The notes under the pieces: model-generated
What the model saw: only the letters and a program-made list of their open reading frames with translations
Told to the model about the DNA's origin: nothing
Databases searched by the model: none
In this document: positions 26,601 to 37,000 of the stretch, piece by piece
Layout: the number at the start of each line of letters is the position of its first letter
Numbering within the stretch: position 1 is the first letter of the stretch
Program-made: the position numbers and the translations under genes
Assembly (NCBI RefSeq): GCF_963082655.1
Contig: NC_081555.1
Coordinates: forward strand, 29,125,266-29,189,265
DNA from: Stomoxys calcitrans
Taxonomy: Eukaryota > Arthropoda > Insecta > Diptera > Muscidae
Length of the DNA: 64,000 nucleotides
Direction: 5' to 3'

Positions 26601-29015
26601 GATGAAGGAATAGTGTAAAGTTTTCTATGAAAAACATCGCAAAAATCAAATCTATTTTAGCATAAAAATTCAAGGTCATTTTTAAGGTCAATAACGCTGT
26701 AACTCCTTCATTTTTTCGAATTTCGATCATTTTCCAGCATTCCGCAGTTCGAAATTCGAAAACGATTCGAACAATAAACAAAATTACGTGAAATTTCACA
26801 TTTTATTTTTTTTGCATTTTTTTAGCAAAGGCTACCCCCTTATGAAATTTTTCAATTTTTGATGCGAAAAAATTTTTCGAGTTGAGTATACAGTATTGTA
26901 GATTATTGCAAAAAAATCGGATTAGTGCAAGTCCCATGTTTTTTCTTCAAAAAACAAGCTCAAAATCGTATAATTAATATTGGAAAAATGGTAAAAAAAA
27001 TCGAGGTGAGTTTGAAATTGCTGTAACATTGTTAGTTTTGCGAATTTCAAAATTCTGAGGACACCGTTGGATTCGTCAGGAAAATCCCTTTCTGTAATGG
27101 TGCTGGACGAAGCAATACTCATTCCTATTTCCTTGAAAACTTTAGAGTATTGCTTCAAAATCGCATAATTAATATCCAAAAAATTCAAAAAACCAACGTG
27201 AGTTTGTAATTGCTGTAACTTCCTTAGTTTTGCAAACATCACAATTTTTCAGACACCGTTGGATTCGTGGGGAAAATCTCTTTCCGTAGTGGTGCTGGAT
27301 GAAGGAATAGTGTAAAGTTTTCTATGAAAAACATCGCAAAAATCAAATCTATTTTAGCGTAAAAATTCAAGGTCATTTTTAAGGTCAATAACGCTGTAAC
27401 TCCTTCATTTTTTCGAATTTCGATCATTTTCCAGCATTCCGCAGTTCGAAATTCGAAAACGATTCGAACAATAAACAAAATTACGTGAAATTTCACATTT
27501 TATTTTTTTTGCATTTTTTTAGCAAAGGCTACCCCCTTATGAAATTTTTCAATTTTTGATGCGAAAAAATTTTTCGAGTTGAGTATACAGTATTGTAGAT
27601 TATTGCAAAAAAATCGGATTAGTGCAAGTCCCATGTTTTTTCTTCAAAAAACAAGCTCAAAATCGTATAATTAATATTGGAAAAATGGTAAAAAAAATCG
27701 AGGTGAGTTTGAAATTGCTGTAACATTGTTAGTTTTGCGAATTTCAAAATTCTGAGGACACCGTTGGATTCGTCAGGAAAATCCCTTTCTGTAATGGTGC
27801 TGGACGAAGCAATACTCATTCCTATTTCCTTGAAAACTTTAGAGTATTGCTTCAAAATCGCATAATTAATATCCAAAAAATTCAAAAAAACCAACGTGAG
27901 TTTGCAATTGCTGTAACTTCCTTAGTTTTGCAAACATCACAATTTTTCAGACACCGTTGGATTCGTGGGGAAAATCTCTTTCCGTAGTGGTGCTGGATGA
28001 AGGAATAGTGTAAAGTTTTCTATGAAAAACATCGCAAAAATCAAATCTATTTTAGCGTAAAAATTCAAGGTCATTTTTAAGGTCAATAACGCTGTAACTC
28101 CTTCATTTTTTCGAATTTCGATCATTTTCCAGCATTCCGCAGTTCGAAATTCGAAAACGATTCGAACAATAAACAAAATTACGTGAAATTTCACATTTTA
28201 TTTTTTTTGCATTTTTTTAGCAAAGGCTACCCCCTTATGAAATTTTTCAATTTTTGATGCGAAAAAATTTTTCGAGTTGAGTATACAGTATTGTAGATTA
28301 TTGCAAAAAAATCGGATTAGTGCAAGTCCCATGTTTTTTCTTCAAAAAACAAGCTCAAAATCGTATAATTAATATTGGAAAAATGGTAAAAAAAATCGAG
28401 GTGAGTTTGAAATTGCTGTAACATTGTTAGTTTTGCGAATTTCAAAATTCTGAGGACACCGTTGGATTCGTCAGGAAAATCCCTTTCTGTAATGGTGCTG
28501 GACGAAGCAATACTCATTCCTATTTCCTTGAAAACTTTAGAGTATTGCTTCAAAATCGCATAATTAATATCCAAAAAATTCAAAAAAACCAACGTGAGTT
28601 TGTAATTGCTGTAACTTCCTTAGTTTTGCAAACATCACAATTTTTCAGACACCGTTGGATTCGTGGGGAAAATCTCTTTCCGTAGTGGTGCTGGATGAAG
28701 GAATAGTGTAAAGTTTTCTATGAAAAACATCGCAAAAATCAAATCTATTTTAGCGTAAAAATTCAAGGTCATTTTTAAGGTCAATAACGCTGTAACTCCT
28801 TCATTTTTTCGAATTTCGATCATTTTCCAGCATTCCGCAGTTCGAAATTCGAAAACGATTCGAACAATAAACAAAATTACGTGAAATTTCACATTTTATT
28901 TTTTTTTGCATTTTTTTAGCAAAGGCTACCCCCTTATGAAATTTTTCAATTTTTGATGCGAAAAAATTTTTCGAGTTGAGTATACAGTATTGTAGATTAT
29001 TGCAAAAAAATCGGA
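20658..29015. repeat. 12-monomer higher-order repeat copy (8358 bp)
   Basis: Rare variants mark individual monomers and recur in the same order as in the preceding block. The order is: a TTAGAAAAGG variant (about 15708 and 24050), GCATA-type monomers with the 18-bp deletion, a CTGAATGAAGG variant (17560 and 25901), further GCATA monomers, GCGTA monomers, a nine-T monomer (20443 and 28801), then an ATCATATAATT variant (20700 and 29060). Distances between matching markers are 8341 and 8358 bp, equal to 12 monomers less small deletions. This copy begins with a monomer carrying both the ATCATATAATT and CTCTCTCCG variants. It shows segmental amplification of multi-monomer blocks. Confidence 0.8.
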
Positions 29016-29360
29016 TTAGTGCAAGTCCCATGTTTTTTCTTCAAAAAACAAGCTCAAAATCATATAATTAATATTGGAAAAATGGTAAAAAAAATCGAGG
29101 TGAGTTTGAAATTGCTGTAACATTGTTAGTTTTGCGAATTTCAAAATTCTGAGGACACCGTTGGATTCGTCAGGAAAATCCCTTTCTGTAATGGTGCTGG
29201 ACGAAGCAATACTCATTCCTATTTCCTTGAAAACTTTAGAGTATTGCTTCAAAATCGCATAATTAATATCAAAAAAATTCAAAATTTTTTGAATATTAAT
29301 TGCTGTAATAGTCTATTTTTAAAATGCTGATATTTTAGCTTTTATTCTTAATGAAATGAA

Positions 29361-29448
29361 ACAAGGGAGAAAAAAAGTAAAAGAAATGGAGCCCATGGGG
29401 CGTCCCGTGAAATATACTCCATTTCTTTTACTTTTTTTTCACCCTTGT
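29361..29448. repeat. Inverted repeat (hairpin) at the satellite edge
   Basis: The arm at 29361-29390 (ACAAGGGAGAAA..., ending AGAAATGGA) is matched in reverse complement by 29418-29448 (TCCATTTCTTTTAC..., ending CCCTTGT), with about one indel. The loop is about 27 nt. It lies about 80 bp beyond the last satellite base. It has no TA or other target duplication that I can see, so I do not call it a MITE. Confidence 0.75.
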
Positions 29449-29662
29449 TTGCCACTTGCAGCTCTCGACCAATTTTTTTCCCTTGCCTTTTTCCTCGAAC
29501 TTTAACAATGCTCTTTGTATCCTTTCCCTTTCCCTTTCTTCCCCCATTTCCTTTTGCTCTTCTTTCATCTCTATTCACCTGCAATCCTCATGCAAGCCTA
29601 ATCTCTTCCCTAAAACTTTTACAATTATTTTCATTTCCTTTGTGTGTGATTTCAACTGCCGC

Positions 29663-29735
29663 AGGAGTCGATCCCACAACATATGCGCACTTGTTACTGA
29701 GATCGCTACTGACTCGGCTACCGAGGCCGTCAATG
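29663..29735 (-). repeat. tRNA-like SINE head
   Basis: On the minus strand a Pol III A-box-like motif (TAGCCGAGTCAGTAGCG, 29704-29720) is followed by a B-box-like motif (GGGATCGACTCC, 29664-29675) at tRNA-like distance. No cloverleaf acceptor stem is evident and no target duplication was found. It looks like the 5' head of a tRNA-derived SINE rather than a working tRNA gene. Confidence 0.4.
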
Positions 29736-30165
29736 ACAGGTGTTTCTATTTGCTAACATTAATTATTATTTATTCCCTGTTGAGGTTTATTTTATAATTT
29801 GTGTATACAATTTTGGTGCATACTTTTAGTCATTTAGAAGCCTCACAATGGTAATAATAGATGGTGCTAGTACTTCACATGAAAGACCAATTGTACAGTT
29901 GTATAAATCTCTAACTTCAGCTTTTCAATAGACGCAAATAAAAACAAGTCTTTGTGTCTCTTAACAACCCTTTTTTTTATTTTACTTCAGTTTGATGCAC
30001 TAAGGTTTGCTTTTTAGCGTTATCCAACACCATGGAATATATCAGCATGGCCATCTGGCGTTTGCTTTCTGTTCAGAGGACATGGTTGTTTTATTAGGAT
30101 CGCGCTGTTGTACTTCGCATAATGCCAATGCCATTCGAGTAATGTTAAAGTTACTCAATAGGTGA
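29736..30165. other. No recognised feature
   Basis: This is AT-rich DNA beyond the satellite. Reading frames are short and show no family motif. No TIR or retroelement tail was seen. Confidence 0.5.
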
Positions 30166-30235
30166 CAAAAATGGCTCAGAGGTTAGCATGTCCGCCTATA
30201 ACACTGAACGTCGCCGGTTCAATTCACATGGCAAC
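30166..30235 (+). repeat. tRNA-like sequence (SINE head or tRNA pseudogene)
   Basis: An A-box-like segment (TGGCTCAGAGGTTAGCATG, 30172-30190) and a good B box (CCGGTTCAATTC, 30214-30225) are spaced as in a tRNA. The flanks do not pair as an acceptor stem. A tRNA-derived SINE fragment is more likely than a functional tRNA. Confidence 0.45.
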
Positions 30236-30649
30236 GTGAAAATCACAAAATACTTTGTTGTCTAAAAATAGTTTATTTATAAATTTTATCTTATTCAATT
30301 TCGAAGTTATCGATAACAAATGATAAGCTAATTTTTTTTAGAATAATCCAACCATTTGAAATGTTGAAATCCCACAGAAAGAAAATAGAAGCGATATTTA
30401 CACTCGAAGATATATTGATCTAATGGCTGCAGGAATAGGCTTATAGTAGCCAAAACTAAAATCCAATATGCCATTTTCATTTGGAATTGAGTTTGACGCA
30501 GCAAATTATCAAGCAATGAACTGTAGGCCCGACAGACGGGAAGTAACAGAGCAACAATACGGTACTGAAGCGTAAGGAACTGGTGCAAATTTCTCACATA
30601 TCAATGAGTGCAGTCCGATTTAAGTTTAAGCTCATTAAGAGGCCTCATT
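30236..30649. other. No recognised feature
   Basis: AT-rich sequence. The longest minus-strand frame (30328-30597) has no recognisable domain and no splice or start context that I would trust. Confidence 0.45.
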
Positions 30650-30722
30650 TTTTTTTTGCCGAGTCTGAACGGCGTGCCGCAGTGCGACACCTCCTTGGAG
30701 AAAAGTTTTACATGGCATAGTA
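30650..30722 (+). mobile_element. Short repeat fragment, possibly a retroelement 3' piece
   Basis: A T-run is followed by a GC-richer segment (GCCGAGTCTGAACGGCGTG..., then CGACACCTCCTTGGAG) that abruptly joins a DINE-type repeat at CCGTCTGTCTGTCG. The compositional break suggests a truncated insertion. The family is uncertain. Confidence 0.3.
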
Positions 30723-31560
30723 CCGTCTGTCTGTCGAAATCAAACTACAGTCTTAAAAAATTGAGATATTGAGCTGAAACTTTGCACAGACTCTTTTTTT
30801 GTCCATAAGCAGGTTAAGTTCGAAGATGGGCTTTATCGGACTATATCTCGATATAGATGCCATATAGACCGATCCGCCGATTTAGGGTCTTAGGCCAATA
30901 AAAGGCACATTTGTTATCCGATTTTGCTGAAACATGGGACACGAGTTGGGTTAGGCCACTCGATATCTTTCTTCACTTTGGCCTAGATCGGTCCAGATTT
31001 GAATATAGCTGCCATATAGACCAATCTCTGAATTTAAGGTTTTAGGCTCATAGAAGGCGCATTTATTGTTCGATTTAGCCAAAATTTGGGACAGTGTGTT
31101 TTGTTGAGACCTTCAATATTCTTCTTTAATTTGGCCCAGATCTGTCCAGTTTTGGATATAGCTGCCATATAGACCGATCTCTCGGTTGAAGGTTTTGGGC
31201 GCATAAAAGGCGCATTTATTGACCGATGTTGCCGAAATTTGGCACAGTGAGTTGTGTTAAGCCCCTCGATATACTTCTGCAACTTGGCCCAAACCGGTTC
31301 AGATTTGAATATAGCTGCGGTTTATTTTTAGATATAGCTACTAAAAATATCAATATTTTGTTATACACAATTTAACAATTACTTGTACTTATAAGTATTT
31401 GATCCAAATCGAAACATATTTCGATATGGCTGCTATGGGGCATAAGGTATGCATTTCTCAGCGGATTTTGACGAATGGTGTTTTACATATATTCCCGAGG
31501 TAGTGGGTATCTATAGTTCGGCCCGATCGAACTTAGCGCGTCTTAACTTGTTTAGTTTGC
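30723..31560 (+). mobile_element. DINE/Helentron-like repeat, subfamily 2, 5'-truncated
   Basis: It begins in the CCGTCTGTCTGTCG tract. It then runs through tandem pieces sharing 'GATATAGCTGCCATATAGAC' and 'GCATTTATT..CGAT' motifs. It ends with the palindromic AGTTCGGCCC-GATCGAACTTA hairpin followed by GCGCGTCTTAAC. The GTCY tract, 3' hairpin and lack of target duplication fit non-autonomous Helentron (DINE-1-like) elements of flies. The family assignment is inference from these features. Confidence 0.6.
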
Positions 31561-31601
31561 ATGAGTTGTCAACGTGAGGTGAGTTGTTTTTTTTTTTCTT
31601 T

Positions 31602-32693
31602 TTATACCCTCCACCATAGGATGAGGGTCAAATTTCGTCATTCTGTTTGTAACACTTCGAAATATGCGTTTAAGACCCCATAAAGTATATATATTCCTGA
31701 TCGTCATGATATTTTAAGTTGATTTAACCATGTCCGTCCGTCTGTCGAAAGTACGCTAACTACCGAAGGAGTAAAGCTAGGCGCTTGAAATTTTGCATAA
31801 ATACTTTTTATTAGTGTAGGTCGGGATTGTAGGTTGGGATTGTTGGATCTTGGGTCTTGGACGAGATTGGGCCCTATAGAGGGCCCAATTCTCGTCCGAT
31901 TTGGCTGAAATTTTGCACATGGTGTTTTGGTATCACTTCCAATAACTTTGCTAAGTATGGTGCAAATCGGTGACGTGGTGTTTTGGTATCACTTCCAATA
32001 ACTTTGCTAAGTATGGTTCAAATAGGTTCATAACCTGATATAGCTGCTATATAAACCGATCTGGGGTCTTGACTTCTTCGCCGTTTCGAGGTCGCACTTC
32101 TTATCCGATTTGGCTGTAATTTTGGACGTGTTGTTTTGGTATCACTTCCAACAACTGTGCGAAGTATGGTTCAAATCAGTCTAAAACCTGGTATAGCTGC
32201 CACATAAACCGATCTTGGGTCTTGACTTCTTGAGCCGATAGAGGGCGCAATTCTCATCCGATTCGGCTGAAATTTTGCATGAAGTGTTTTGTTACGACTT
32301 CCAAAAACTGTATTAAGTATGGTGCAAATCGGTGCATAACCTGATATAGCCGCCACATAAACGGATCTGACTTCTTGAGCCTCTAGAGGGCGCAATTCTC
32401 ATCCGATTTGGCTAAAATTTTGTACCTTCAATATACGTGTCCAATATGGTCAGAATCGATATATAGCTTGATACGGCGCCCATATAAACCGATCTTCCGA
32501 TTTTGTTTCTTGAGCCCCTACAAGGCGCAATTCTTCTCCGAATAGACTGAAATACAACACAATGACTTCTACAATGTTCAGCATTCAATTATTTGCCTAA
32601 AAAGAGATTCCGCGCAAAAAACTCGACAAATGCGATCCATGGTGGAGGGTATATAAGATTCGGCTCGGCCGAACTTAGCACGCTATTACTTTT
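31602..32693 (+). mobile_element. DINE/Helentron-like repeat, subfamily 1, near full length
   Basis: It starts TATACCCTCCACCATAGGATG, followed by the CCCCATAAAGTATATATATTC block and the GTCCGTCCGTCTGTCG tract. Several diverged tandem pieces follow, and the end is GGTGGAGGGTATATAAG, the hairpin TTCGGCTCGGCCGAACTTA and GCACGCTATTACTT. A local direct duplication of about 55 bp lies near 31920-32030. This copy shows both ends of the subfamily and defines the others in the window. Confidence 0.7.
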
Positions 32694-33746
32694 TGTTCTC
32701 AGATTAGTTCTAATAATTTTCCGGGGGCGAGTCACTGCCCCAGCTCCCCAACCGCATGGGTTATGTGTGTTTGCATATGCATCCCTCTAGCCATTTGCTC
32801 CAAGCTCCGACGCTGGCCTCCTCCAGTAATCTTGAGTATCATTGGCACTCAGTATTTAAGTAAGAGTCAGTGCCACCTGACTCCTCACTGAGACTCTCCT
32901 CTTGAAATGACTGACTGCCCGCGGCAGCATTTACATTTACTCCTCATAAATATGCATCTTTCCGCTATCCGCAAACTGTAGACGCGACCGTTAGCTTTTA
33001 GCTAAGCTTCCCATGATAAAGTGGAAAACTACACGAGTCGGAGCTCAAAGTTCCAGCCCGTGTGGTGCTTACAGCTATGCCGTGTCTGCTGGGCCTTCAA
33101 TTTTACGACTTCTGAATAAACTTCGAATATTTTCTTCTCTCTTTCTTCTGGCTGCACTTATACCAGTAAATTATTTGGCATCCCTTGAAAAACTAAATGA
33201 AATGTATGGCCATGACTTTTGCTTTCCTCTATACTGACACCAATACTTACCCGCTGTAACCTTGCAATTCAAATTCAATATTTTCTCATGTGCTTAAACG
33301 TTTTATATATAATTTTCCATTCCGTGTATTGTATTTGTTACATTTATTGTGGAAACCACTGTCAGTTACATATGATATTTTATTCATTATTATTTGTGAG
33401 ATATACATTCTTATACAAGTTTATATATGATTCTTGTCCATGGTACTACAAGTGTATGGGTTAAGGATTTTGTGAGTACAATTCAACATGTATGTATTAC
33501 AAAATGTACAAAAGATTCATTTTGAGAAGAAATTGCCAAACGGCTAAAATAACCCTTGAAGAAGGATAGTTATCTAATAAATACAAAACTAAAAGAAAAA
33601 GGTTGGTCCTGGAAGATCATTCGGTTGGGATTATGGTTGACATTTCAATATAGTAATTTGTCAAAGAGTGATTATGATGTGGACTGTTCCTTGACATTTG
33701 GGCGGTTTGGTTAAGCTACCGTTTGCTCACTCATTTCCTCTGTCGC
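32694..33746. other. 3' flank of the receptor gene; no coding feature seen
   Basis: This stretch lies downstream of the receptor stop codon (minus strand). A minus-strand AATAAA lies at 33378-33383, about 365 bp past the stop, and could be the polyadenylation signal. No further exon could be recognised. The plus-strand frames in 33013-33464 are hydrophobic but match no family I know. Confidence 0.4.
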
Positions 33747-34019
33747 TTAGACTCCTAACTCACGGCTGGGTGTTGTTGTGGCCACCTGACCTGTACTACT
33801 TGTTGGTGGTGGTGGAGAAACCAAACTGGGCATCAAACGATTCAATAGACTTCTCACCGCAAAAGTCACATCATGGTTGGCAAAACAGAAAAGAAACGAA
33901 ACCACAAATCCTTGAAGGCTTACCAATATAACCGACAACAATTGATAGAAACGTTCCAAGGGAGTGCCAGTGTCTGGACGATAGGGTAGCAGAAAATGCT
34001 GCAATCCAAACAAGGGAAC
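33747..34019 (-). CDS. Receptor exon 10 (TM6-TM7, C-terminal tail, stop)
   Basis: The acceptor is TTGCGGCAG. It encodes residues 408-497: VPLFGLQHFLLPYRP, TM7 with SLQGFVVSFLFCFANHDV, and a proline/threonine-rich tail ending ELGV and TAA at 33747-33749. A strong donor-like GTGAGT at 33758-33763 would remove the last five codons and join a further exon. The tail is short, so such an isoform is possible but unproven. Confidence 0.88.
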   Translation of the reverse strand, partial: VPLFGLQHFLLPYRPDTGTPLERFYQLLSVILVSLQGFVVSFLFCFANHDVTFAVRSLLNRLMPSLVSPPPPTSSTGQVATTTPSRELGV

Positions 34020-37000
34020 CTGCCGCAAAAGGCAATGAATCAAGAAGCAAAAAAATTTTGTCAATAAAATAATATTTTCTTATTTACGAGTACGAGTACG
34101 AGTATTTCGACAAAAGGACAACTCAAACAAATGCTTACCAAAATAATCGTGGCTCGTACGGCCTTGCGTATGGCCAAAGGAGCTGGTTGTGCCGATTGTG
34201 GATGCAGTTTGCGAACAATCACACGCAATACGTTCACCAGGAAAACTGCGATGAACATTAAGAAAAACGAAAGGATAAAGTCACCGACATTTAAGGTTCA
34301 ATTGAAAGGTAAACAAAGGTAAAGGAAACCACCAAAATGATATTTTATAAAAACAATGCTCATAAACATTTTTTTTTTATTTCCCCCAGGGGTAGAACAG
34401 GCGGACTTACAGAAACTTGAAACCAAGGACACACACACCGGCACTGAGAATATCCACAAAAGGAAGCTATCCTTCATCCAGCAGCTGTTAAAAGGAGAGA
34501 AAAGGGCAGAAAAACGTTTCAATAATGTTAATAATATTTTCATTAAAGGAACCAGAGAAAAGATTTTTAAGGATTTTTTTTTTTTTCACCGAAAAAAAAT
34601 TGTCGCTATTTGATTATACTTTTCAAGATTCAATTAAATTTTCATTGATTTTTTGGTAATAAAAAATTGTTATATTAATGAAGTTTGATAAAAAAATATT
34701 TGGCATTGTTTTCATTATTGAATACAATTTTGCAATGAATTTTAGTAACATTTTACTAATATTTAATAACAAATTTTAATAAAAATTTTTAAAAAATTTA
34801 AAAAAAAAAATAAAATTAATAAATATTTTTAAAAAAAATTTAAAAAAAAAAATAAAATTAATAAACATTTTAAATAATTTTTTTGTCTTTTTTTCCATGT
34901 ATATAACTGCCAAGGAAAGGACTACTTCTTTTTAAGCCCAATCTTTACTTACTGTGTGTTATCTTCGGGATGAAAATACCTAGCCACCCCATACGCCGTC
35001 ACAAAGATCAGAGGAGACAACCAGGAAAAGATTTTGAACCAACGCATAACAACTGTGTCCTTGACAAATACCTTTGGTGGAAAAGATAAAGGATACTGGC
35101 AAATTGAACATTAATTAAATGTTTTGGGGTTGAAAGGGGGAAGTGTATGCAACACCCATGCTGTTATTTTAAACTCACGACTTAACAGTCTCAAAATGGT
35201 TAGACAACTATCTACGAGGAACTTTTTTTCGGTTTTTATTATGCTGTAATACAAAAGGTAATTTCCATTGCAGCAAAGATTTCAACTTACCACCACTAAC
35301 ACCAAATGTAAATGCATTCCCTCGCAGAACATCCAAAAGTAGTTGACCAACATGAAGTAATGAATTAGCAAATGCAAGGAGATACACCAATACTATGACA
35401 ATAGGGGGTTTTAGGCAATCAAGTTTGAAAAGCATTACGAAGCCAGAGAATGAAAAAGGAAAAATTACATTTAAGATATTAAATTATTGCAAAATAAAAT
35501 AAGAAAGATCTAAGAAATGAGAAATGAGAAAAACTCAATATTGTTGTTATTCTAACAGTAGGTGGTGTCTTCATTCCAAATTCGTTTAATATGGTCTGAT
35601 AAATGTACAGTTTCAGGCACACTTTGACATGTGTGGAGTGCGTTCACAGGGATCTGGCTGTAGAAATAAAGGAAGTAGCGTCTGTTGGAACGTAGTTGAG
35701 CCAGAACTGGTGTGGTTTGCAGTAAGCTTAACCTTTACAGTCCCTTTGTGTGTCCCAGTCTGTTTGGTTAAACGGAGATTTGAGGAATCTTAAAAAACCA
35801 CGAGGAGGCTCTATAAAATGTCCGAAACATGAATCCTCTGACGGATTGGCTTTTTACAGAAAATTCTTAATTAACGCAAAAGAAATAAGTATACTAGTGC
35901 TAAGTTCGGCCGGGCTGAATCCTATATACCCTTCACCATGGATCACATTTGTCAAGTTCTTTGCGCGGTATCTTTTTAAAGGGCGAGCAAAGGACAATGG
36001 TTAAAAATTGCTATGCTATTGGAGCTATATCAAATCGGGCTATGCATGGTATGGATGATGAAGACCAATTTTACTTTACTTTAATTGGCTATGACAGAAT
36101 ATTTCTTCCACTAGCCGAACGTATTGGGTTGCCCAAAAAGTAATTGCGGATTTTTCATATAGTCGGAGTTGACAAATTTTTTCACAGCTTGTGACTCTGT
36201 AATTGCATTCTTTCTTCTGTCAGTTATCAGCTGTTACTTTTAGCTTGCTTTAGAAAAAATGTGTAAAAAAGTATATTTGATTAAAGTTCATTCTAAATTT
36301 TATTTAAAAATCCATTTACTTTCTTTTAAAAAATCCGCAATTACTTTTTGGGCAACCCAATAGAATAGCGTTCCAAGCGCCTCGATCTTCTGCGCTCATT
36401 CTATTATCTCTGACACCAAGTTTCGAGGTGTCTCCCACCACTTGATCTTTCCATCGGGCTTTTGGTCTTCCCGGTTTGAGTGTACCACAGTGTTTGCCTT
36501 CAAAAGACTTCTTTGCTGGAGCTTCTTCATCCATTCTGACAACATGACCTAGCCAACACAGCCGTTGTATTTTGATGCGTGTAACTATGCTATCGTCGTC
36601 ATACAGCTTATTCAGCTCGTGGTTCAAACGTCGCCTATATTCTCCGTTAACGCAAACGGGTCCATATATTTTACGAAGAATCTTTCTCTCAAATACTCCA
36701 AGCACTGCCTCATCTGCTTTCACAAGTACCCATGCTTCAGAACCATATAACAGCACGGGTAGTATCAGTGTCTTGTATAGTGTAGTCTTCGTCTGTCGAG
36801 AGGTGGCCTTGTTATACCCTCCACCATAAGATGGGGGATATACTAATTTGTCATTCTGTTTGTAACTACTCGAAATATTCTGAGACCCCATAAAGTATAT
36901 ATATTCTTGATCGTCGCGACATTTTATGTCGATCTAGCCATGTCCGTCCGTCCGTCTGTCTGTCGAAAGCACGCTAACTTCCGAAGGAGTAAAGCTAGCC

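Larger units (their letters stand above)
1..29282. repeat. 698-bp satellite DNA array, about 42 monomers
   Basis: The same 698-bp AT-rich sequence repeats head to tail without interruption from the left edge to about 29282, where it stops inside a monomer. Spacings between equivalent points are mostly 698 bp. Some are 699 (one extra T in a T tract) and some 680 (an 18-bp deletion around the GCAAAGGCTACCCCC motif). Differences between monomers are a handful of single bases. Each monomer carries an older internal duplication of about 193 bp (in the first complete monomer, 107-301 versus 302-480), a more diverged third piece beginning GCTGTAACTCC, and a 12-bp palindrome GTGAAATTTCAC. Two or three short minus-strand reading frames recur in every monomer, but they lack gene signals and are by-products of near identity. 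This is a satellite, probably heterochromatic; that location is inference. Confidence 0.97.

Noticed and set aside
72..29282. Repeated minus-strand frames of 91, 85 and 76 codons in every satellite monomer as a tandem gene family
   Set aside because: They overlap out of frame with each other and have no domain, splice or promoter context. Length changes from single-base indels disrupt them freely. They persist because monomers are almost identical.
1..29282. Relationship to the Drosophila 1.688 (359-bp) satellite
   Set aside because: There are only short AT-rich resemblances around GATGCGAAAA and CCCCC motifs. The period differs and I cannot align the two convincingly by eye.
29445..29797. 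Overlapping plus-strand reading frames as a host gene
   Set aside because: The frames run through the pyrimidine-rich arm of the hairpin and the tRNA-like segment and have no family motif.
30166..30235. Functional tRNA gene
   Set aside because: A and B boxes are present, but no acceptor-stem pairing or clear anticodon arm could be drawn.
34139..34322. Longer open frame extending receptor exon 9 to about 34322
   Set aside because: Using it makes TM5 too long and leaves no AG acceptor. Splicing at TTCATCGCAG gives the family's usual TM5 length and matches the phase of exon 8.
35208..35435. 75-codon minus-strand frame as receptor sequence
   Set aside because: The receptor TM3 (NYFWMFCEG) is encoded here in a different frame. 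The longer frame has no similarity to any family.
36565..36829. Plus-strand frames over the RTE fragment
   Set aside because: They are antisense shadows of the RT coding sequence.
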